Assembly: GCF_000377985.1 (NCBI RefSeq)
Contig: NZ_KB899048.1
Span: 16,240 to 80,239, forward strand
Length of the DNA: 64,000 nucleotides
Direction of reading: 5' to 3'
Origin: Sporolactobacillus vineae DSM 21990 = SL153
GTDB taxonomy: Bacteria > Bacillota > Bacilli > Bacillales > Sporolactobacillaceae
Part shown: piece by piece, positions 61,513-64,000 of the stretch
Position numbering within the stretch: the first letter of the stretch is position 1
Layout: every line of letters starts with the position of its first letter
Made by a program: the position numbers and the translations under genes
The notes under the pieces: generated by a model
What the model saw: only the letters and a program-made list of their open reading frames with translations
What the model was told of the DNA's origin: nothing
Database searches by the model: none

Positions 61513-62709
61513 TCAATCGGCTTCACGCAAACTCTTTTCGCTCGGCAGAAACAGCGTGATCAAGGCTGCGGCAAACGGCAGAAAAGCGAACAGGTTGAAC
61601 ACTGCAGCGACGCCGAACATGTCAGACAGCCAACCGATCAGTGTCGCACCGATCCCGCCGGCTCCGATCCCGAAACCGACCATCAGTCCGGAAACCAGAC
61701 CGATATTTCGCGGAAACATTAACTGGCCGTACACAACAGTTACCGCAAACGAAGACAGAACAAACAGGCCAAAAATGAATAGAACGATGATCGACCAGAT
61801 ACCGTGGACATGCGGCAGCATCCAGGCAAACGGAATCGTTACCACCATCGAGACAAACAGCAGCCATTTATGACTGATCCGGTCAGAGAACCGGCCACCG
61901 AGAAAAGTACCGAGGGCACCGGCGGCCAGGAAAAGGAAAGTCATCAAATCACCGTATTTCAGCGGGATACCCTGATGCAAGTAAAGAAACGGCAGAAATC
62001 CGGCAACCCCGATCTGTGTCCATGACCTGAAAATAACAACAATGGTCAGCAGAATCAGTCCGCCGGGATGGTTCCTCCCCCTTATTTCCGACTGATGGGC
62101 TCTGTTTCTGATCAAACTCTGTTTGTACCATGGCATGATGGAGGAAACAAGGGCAAATGCGCCGACGGTCACCAGGGCAAACCATCCGAGCCCATGCAAC
62201 CCGGAGGCAATCAGAAACAGCGGCAGAAGCAACGGCCCGCATGCCTGTCCGAAATTGCCGCCGACCTGAATGATCGCCTGTGCCGTGCCGCGCGCGGTTC
62301 CGGCCGCCATATAGGCACCACGCATTGCTTCCGGATGAAAAATACCGGACCCGATACCGGACAGGCCGACCAGAATGAGTAAAATCCAATAAGCCGGTGC
62401 AAATCCGGAAGCCGTCAATCCGAAACCGGTCAGGCAAATACCGGCCGGCAGGAACCAGGTCTTCGGATGTTTATCCGTCACCATGCCGAAGATAGGCTGA
62501 GAGACGGATGACGTGATCATCGACACAAATAAAATAATCCCGGCCTGGAAATAGTTCAGATCAAATGCCTGCTTGTAGAGCGGCAACAGCGCCGGAACGA
62601 GCCCGGTCGTCATCACATCGTTAAAAAAATGAGCCAGGCTCAGGCTGAACAGTTGCCTCGGCGCACCGAGATGTCTTGCCGTTCCCAGCGAATGTTCTAT
62701 GACACTCAT
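61513..62709 (-). CDS. MFS exporter of the fosmidomycin-resistance (Fsr) type
   Basis: Protein of 398 residues with twelve membrane helices. LSLAHFFNDVMTTGLVPALLPLYK and GIGSGIFHPEAMRGAYMAAG are the Fsr-family signatures. Members export fosmidomycin or arabinose-like compounds when overexpressed; the real substrate is unknown. I chose the ATG at 62709 with GGGAGGC upstream. The frame stays open to 63195, but that extension is antisense to the next gene and has no site. Confidence 0.9.
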   Translation of the reverse strand: MSVIEHSLGTARHLGAPRQLFSLSLAHFFNDVMTTGLVPALLPLYKQAFDLNYFQAGIILFVSMITSSVSQPIFGMVTDKHPKTWFLPAGICLTGFGLTASGFAPAYWILLILVGLSGIGSGIFHPEAMRGAYMAAGTARGTAQAIIQVGGNFGQACGPLLLPLFLIASGLHGLGWFALVTVGAFALVSSIMPWYKQSLIRNRAHQSEIRGRNHPGGLILLTIVVIFRSWTQIGVAGFLPFLYLHQGIPLKYGDLMTFLFLAAGALGTFLGGRFSDRISHKWLLFVSMVVTIPFAWMLPHVHGIWSIIVLFIFGLFVLSSFAVTVVYGQLMFPRNIGLVSGLMVGFGIGAGGIGATLIGWLSDMFGVAAVFNLFAFLPFAAALITLFLPSEKSLREAD

Positions 62710-62910
62710 CACTATTGCCTCCCGTACAATCCGCGAATACTTATATACTAGCAAAAAAGATTTCGTGCTATGTAATAATATGCCTCCGGTTTGCCGAATC
62801 GTAATCATTGTCTGGCGGAAATGTTCCCTTAATCTTCTTTTTTGAACGCAGTACCAGGCAGGAATCCGGCAGTTCAGATAGAATTTTTTATATGGAATCG
62901 AGGTGAAACG

Positions 62911-63897
62911 ATGTACGCAAAACCCCTGGAACTGCCCTTTCATATTTTGCAATATCAAGCTTGTTTGAACCGGCTTGATCAAGAGCATCCCGCCCGGAAC
63001 AGTCTCGACAGCCGGTATAATAAGACAATGACCGGTTATCGGGGTGAAGCACTGATTGCTTATTATCTGGACACACTTCCTGAAAATGATTACTTCCTCT
63101 TTCATAACCTCAGATTCGAGAAACATGCTCAAGTTTTTCAGATTGACTGGTTGATCCTGACGCAACGCTTCTTTCTTATTCTTGAGGTCAAACATATCAA
63201 AGGAAAATTGATCTTCGAAAGTGACTGCTCACAAATGCTGAGAGAAATCGACGGACAAATCGATGTGTTTGACGATCCGGTCCTACAGGTAGAGCGCTCG
63301 GAGGATCTCCTGTCCAAATGGATTGAGTCCCATCAGGAGGCTGCTCTTCCCAGCGAATCCCGAGCCGTAATCACGTCGAACGCTCAGCTGGAGATCCGGA
63401 ACAACCAGAATCCTTCAATGAAACTCATCCGAAAGTCTGCTCTCCTGAAAGAAATGAACCAGATCAATTATCTGCATCGGGATCCTGTCATCTCGAAGAA
63501 AAATTTGTCGCTGATTTCTCGATTTCTATTGAAAAGTAATCATCCTCTTGTTCTCAATTTATTCTCCTCTTACAAGGAACTAAAGCCCCGGGACATAATA
63601 AGAGGCGTTCAATGCCCTGATTGCAGCCATTTCCATTTGATCCGCAATAAGCGCAGCTGGTATTGCCCAAAATGCCGGCATTTTTCAAAAGATGCCCACA
63701 TTGCCGCACTTCGCGACTACCTGCTTCTCTTTGGATCCAGAATAACCAATAAACAGTGCAGAGCATTTTTGATGATAAAATCCAGCGCAGTGGCCAAACG
63801 GCTGTTACATGAAGTTTGTGATCATTTTGATGGTGAAAAAAAAGGCCGAGTCTATTATCTAGCAAAAAATCTTCTCATTTCGGATAAAAATCGATAA
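62911..63897 (+). CDS. NERD-domain protein with C-terminal zinc ribbon
   Basis: Protein of 328 residues. The NERD (nuclease-related) domain covers about 40-155 with the putative metal-site residues Glu46, Asp79 and Glu92-x-Lys94 (LEVKHIKGKL). A zinc ribbon follows with Cys235, Cys238, Cys252 and Cys255. The combination fits a DNA-processing or plasmid/phage-related nuclease, but activity is unproven. I chose the ATG at 62911 with GAGGTGAAACG upstream. A tandem repeat array begins eight bases after its stop. Confidence 0.85.
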   Translation: MYAKPLELPFHILQYQACLNRLDQEHPARNSLDSRYNKTMTGYRGEALIAYYLDTLPENDYFLFHNLRFEKHAQVFQIDWLILTQRFFLILEVKHIKGKLIFESDCSQMLREIDGQIDVFDDPVLQVERSEDLLSKWIESHQEAALPSESRAVITSNAQLEIRNNQNPSMKLIRKSALLKEMNQINYLHRDPVISKKNLSLISRFLLKSNHPLVLNLFSSYKELKPRDIIRGVQCPDCSHFHLIRNKRSWYCPKCRHFSKDAHIAALRDYLLLFGSRITNKQCRAFLMIKSSAVAKRLLHEVCDHFDGEKKGRVYYLAKNLLISDKNR

Positions 63898-63904
63898 AAG
63901 CTGC

Positions 63905-64000
63905 ACGACGGGCGATATATCTCCACGAATGGCGATATTTTTCTACGACGGGCGATATATCTCCACGAACGGCGATATTTTCCTGCGACGGGCGATATAT
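63905..64000. repeat. 20-bp tandem repeat array with alternating units, truncated by the window end
   Basis: Units of exactly 20 bases begin at 63905, 63925, 63945, 63965 and 63985. Type A is ACGACGGGCGATATATCTCC; type B is ACGAAYGGCGATATTTTYCT. They alternate A-B-A-B-A, so the higher-order period is 40. All share GGCGATAT. The array continues past the right edge. Confidence 0.95.

Noticed and set aside
62710..63195. N-terminal extension of the Fsr-like exporter to 560 residues
   Set aside because: It is antisense to the NERD gene and non-homologous, and a good start with GGGAGGC exists at 62709.
63905..64000. Repeat array considered as a CRISPR
   Set aside because: Units are contiguous with no unique spacers, are only 20 bases long and alternate between two related forms; no cas gene is nearby.

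Overview
The window is a 64-kb chromosomal stretch from a moderate-GC, endospore-forming Bacillota of the order Bacillales. The complete spoIIIA operon, the B. subtilis-like order accC-accB / spoIIIA / efp / yqhR-yqhQ-yqhP-yqhO / mntR / yqhL / gcvPB-gcvPA-gcvT / yqhH-yqhG / comGB-comGA / mgsR, strong AGGAGG ribosome binding sites and CcpA-type cre boxes all point there. A Sporolactobacillaceae- or Bacillaceae-like organism is plausible, but no rRNA or species marker is present.

Layout. 1-7.3 kb (minus strand): the 5' end of accC, accB, a transcription terminator, the eight-gene spoIIIA operon with a possible SigE promoter, and efp. 7.3-11.5 kb: yqhR, yqhQ, yqhP, a patatin phospholipase (yqhO), mntR and a membrane-anchored rhodanese. 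11.5-15.8 kb: the glycine cleavage operon behind a tandem glycine riboswitch and leader terminator. 15.9-20.5 kb: yqhH-yqhG facing comGB-comGA. The sinIR, tapA-sipW-tasA and comGC-comGG genes that lie here in B. subtilis are absent. 20.6-31.4 kb: mgsR, an M23 murein hydrolase, two oxidoreductases, exoA, nicotinate phosphoribosyltransferase, a Cof-type phosphatase, a DUF4064 protein and a ywcB-ywcA (acetate-type symporter) pair.

31.4-34.6 kb is a more AT-rich accessory patch. It holds an Rgg/MutR-like regulator, a divergent mini-operon for a 16-residue hydrophobic peptide and a 57-residue membrane peptide, an aldo/keto reductase relic, and a secreted NlpC/P60-3xLysM hydrolase. 35-38.3 kb: a YhdH-type reductase and a NatAB-like ABC exporter. 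38.3-39 kb: 21-nt tandem repeats and a lone tRNA-Pro(GGG).

39-52 kb is a fatty-acid and ketone-body region. A seven-gene minus-strand operon (hbd, enoyl-CoA hydratase, acyl-CoA synthetase, etfB, etfA, fadF, fadE) activates and oxidises acyl chains and passes electrons to the membrane. A plus-strand thiolase-scoA-scoB operon handles acetoacetyl-CoA. Both carry near-consensus cre boxes, so catabolite repression is a good inference, and the thiolase leader has an apparent attenuator. 52-64 kb: a zinc-ribbon peptide, a DHA2 exporter with a DUF402 gene, decayed MFS and ElaA genes, an SDR epimerase, a flavodoxin, an ImmA/IrrE-like protein lacking its catalytic Glu, an AEC transporter, an HhH-GPD glycosylase, a DUF434 protein, an Fsr-like exporter, a NERD protein, and a 20-bp tandem repeat array that runs off the right end.
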